5,280 bases of DNA from Actinomycetota bacterium (lineage in GTDB: Bacteria > Actinomycetota > Thermoleophilia > UBA2241): positions 2,736 to 8,015 of the forward strand of contig PKYM01000228.1 in assembly GCA_003132645.1 (NCBI GenBank). Reading direction: 5' to 3'. Positions 4,353 through 5,280 of the stretch are shown piece by piece (the stretch's first letter is position 1; the number at the start of each line of letters is the position of its first letter). A program made the translations under genes and the position numbers. A model generated the notes under the pieces. It did not search any database. It was not told the DNA's origin and was given only the letters and a program-made list of their open reading frames with translations.

Positions 4353-4728
4353 ATGCTGACGCTCCCGGTGCTCACGACACCTCGCCTTGTGCTTCGCGTC
4401 CCTGCTGTGGGCGACGCGGAGGCGCTGGCGGCGTTCGTCCTGCGAAACCGCGAGCATCTGCGCCCGTTCGAGCCCGCCCGGCCACGTCGGCCAGGGCTTC
4501 ATGGCCGAAGCGCTGCAGTCCGTCCTGGGGTTTGCCTTTGGGTCGCTCGAGCTTCACCGCGTCATGGCCAACCATGTGCCGGGCAACGATCGCAGCGCCC
4601 GTCTCCTCGAGCGCCTGGGGTTCGAGCGCGAGGGCTATGCCAAAGCGTATCTCCACCTCGACGGGCGCTGGCAGGACCACGTTCTCACGGCGCTCACCAA
4701 CGATCGCTGGGGAATAGGAGCCGCATAA
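4353..4728 (+). pseudogene. Broken GNAT acetyltransferase (RimJ/RimL-type), internal deletion and frameshift
   Basis: From ATG 4353 the frame reads MLTLPVLTTPRLVLRVPAVG then DAEALAAFVLRNREHLRPFE to about 4484, the family's N-terminal strand, helix 1 and the NRxxLxPFEPxRP motif. After that it yields non-homologous Arg/Pro-rich sequence. The C-terminal part resumes in the +1 frame from about 4480: GHVGQGFMAEALQSVLGFAF (acetyl-CoA loop and helix), LELHRVMANHVPGNDRSARL, LERLGFEREGYAKAYLHLDG and RWQDHVLTALTNDRW, ending at TAA 4726-4728. Together the parts give ~126 residues against ~175-185 usual; about 50-55 central residues (the strands binding the acceptor and leading to the acetyl-CoA loop) are missing. 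Intact relatives N-acetylate protein or small-molecule amines. As read, the product cannot fold as an enzyme. No SD precedes the ATG; a weak TAGACT (4337-4342) may be a -10. Confidence 0.8.
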
Positions 4729-4756
4729 CCAGCCCGAGTGAGGGGCGAGCATCTCC

Positions 4757-5280
4757 CTAGGTCGTGACCGCGCCTTCGTTGGGAGCCGGCCGATAGACGA
4801 GGATGGCGATGCCGTCACCGACAGTCCGTGGGTCAGTGAGCTGAAGGCGCTTCTTGTCGGGCGTCTCGGCAAAGAGGCGCTTGCCGCTGCCGAGGACGAA
4901 CGGGAAGACCATCAGTCGCAGCTCGTCGACGAGGTCGTGTTCGATCAGCGTCTGCACCAGCCGCGCGCTGCCGTGGACGACGATACCGCCGCCCGGCGCC
5001 TGCCTCAGCCTTGAGACTTCCTCGACGACGTCGCCCCTCAGCACCGTCGAGTTGCGCCACTCGGGCTCCCCAAGAGTCGAGGAGACGACGTATTTCGGCA
5101 TGGCGTTGAACTTGTCCGCGAACTCGCCTTCCATGGCCGGCCAGGCTGCGGCGAAGCCCTCATAGGTCACTCGCCCCAGGAGCAAGGCCTCCGCCTCGCG
5201 GGTCTCGTCGAGCTTGAATCTGTCGCCCTCCGCTCCGCGATCGATCTCGAACGTCCACCCTCCATGGCGGTACTCCTCGC
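4757..5280 (-). CDS. RibD C-terminal/dihydrofolate reductase-like family protein, N-terminus beyond the window
   Basis: The visible 173 residues run from the right edge to TAG 4759-4757. The frame continues upstream of the TTG at 5185 (residues EEYRHGGWTFEIDRGAEGDR, FKLDETREAEALLLGRVTYE), so that TTG is an internal Leu and the gene is cut by the window; roughly 20 N-terminal residues (usually a strand and the SLDGV motif) are missing. Family hallmarks are LLLGRVTYEGFAAAWP, KYVVSSTL, GGGIVVHGSARLVQTLIEHD and DELRLMVFPFVLGSGKRLF. The fold binds NADPH and resembles RibD's reductase domain and YyaP/YwjB-like proteins. These stand-alone members are soluble, presumed reductases of unknown substrate and should not be equated with folate-pathway DHFR. 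It converges on the broken acetyltransferase with a 28-bp gap and no clear terminator. Confidence 0.9.
   Translation of the reverse strand, partial: EEYRHGGWTFEIDRGAEGDRFKLDETREAEALLLGRVTYEGFAAAWPAMEGEFADKFNAMPKYVVSSTLGEPEWRNSTVLRGDVVEEVSRLRQAPGGGIVVHGSARLVQTLIEHDLVDELRLMVFPFVLGSGKRLFAETPDKKRLQLTDPRTVGDGIAILVYRPAPNEGAVTT

Noticed and set aside
4349..4358. CAGCATGCTG palindrome at the start of the broken acetyltransferase, as a third TetR operator
   Set aside because: The half-site core is similar, but its spacing is two bases shorter than in O1/O2 and the AATT flanks are absent. A 10-bp palindrome around an ATG is expected by chance.
5183..5185. TTG 5185 as the start of the RibD-C/DHFR-like gene
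   Set aside because: The same frame continues to the window edge with family-like residues (GGWTFEIDRG, AEALLLGR), so TTG encodes an internal leucine.
1..5280. CRISPR array, tRNA/rRNA, insertion sequence or attachment site
   Set aside because: No regularly spaced repeats, cloverleaf or transposase/integrase frames were seen on either strand; the short repeats present are local coding duplications.

Overview
The window comes from a high-GC bacterial chromosome. G and C dominate third codon positions, several starts are GTG, coding overlaps are tight, and one promoter appears to be leaderless. Together with a membrane-anchored molybdopterin enzyme carrying an internal Tat motif, this suggests an actinobacterial relative, possibly a deep lineage such as Thermoleophilia. 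The lineage is an inference; there is no rRNA or marker gene here.

Layout, left to right. (1) 1-231, plus strand: C-terminal tail of an unrecognised protein. (2) 343-765, plus: a small two-helix membrane protein of LapA (DUF1049) type, with a sigma-B-like promoter candidate upstream. (3) 794-1768, minus: a membrane-anchored molybdopterin oxidoreductase with two helices, a cytoplasmic linker, an RRxFL motif with a third helix, and then the cofactor domain. Its true start is uncertain. (4) 1920-4040, plus: a compact exporter operon of ABC ATPase, ABC-2 permease and TetR-family regulator. The genes are coupled by ATGA/GTGA junctions, and two overlapping palindromic operators lie on the promoter and start codon. 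(5) 4072-4182, minus: an overlooked 36-residue single-helix membrane protein with a perfect Shine-Dalgarno, followed by a hairpin with a short T-run. (6) 4353-4728, plus: a RimJ/RimL-type GNAT acetyltransferase broken by an internal deletion and frameshift. (7) 4757 to the window end, minus: a RibD-C/DHFR-like reductase whose N-terminus lies beyond the edge.

The exporter operon is the best-defined system. The last gene encodes a repressor-type regulator, and the only strong palindromes in the window sit on the operon's own promoter. The simplest model is that TetR represses the whole cassette until the export substrate, or something related to it, binds. The substrate cannot be told from sequence. 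The ATPase/permease junction carries a perfect 14-bp tandem duplication that creates a five-codon ORF between the two genes while keeping stop/start overlaps at both ends. The remaining genes show no evident pathway link to the operon.
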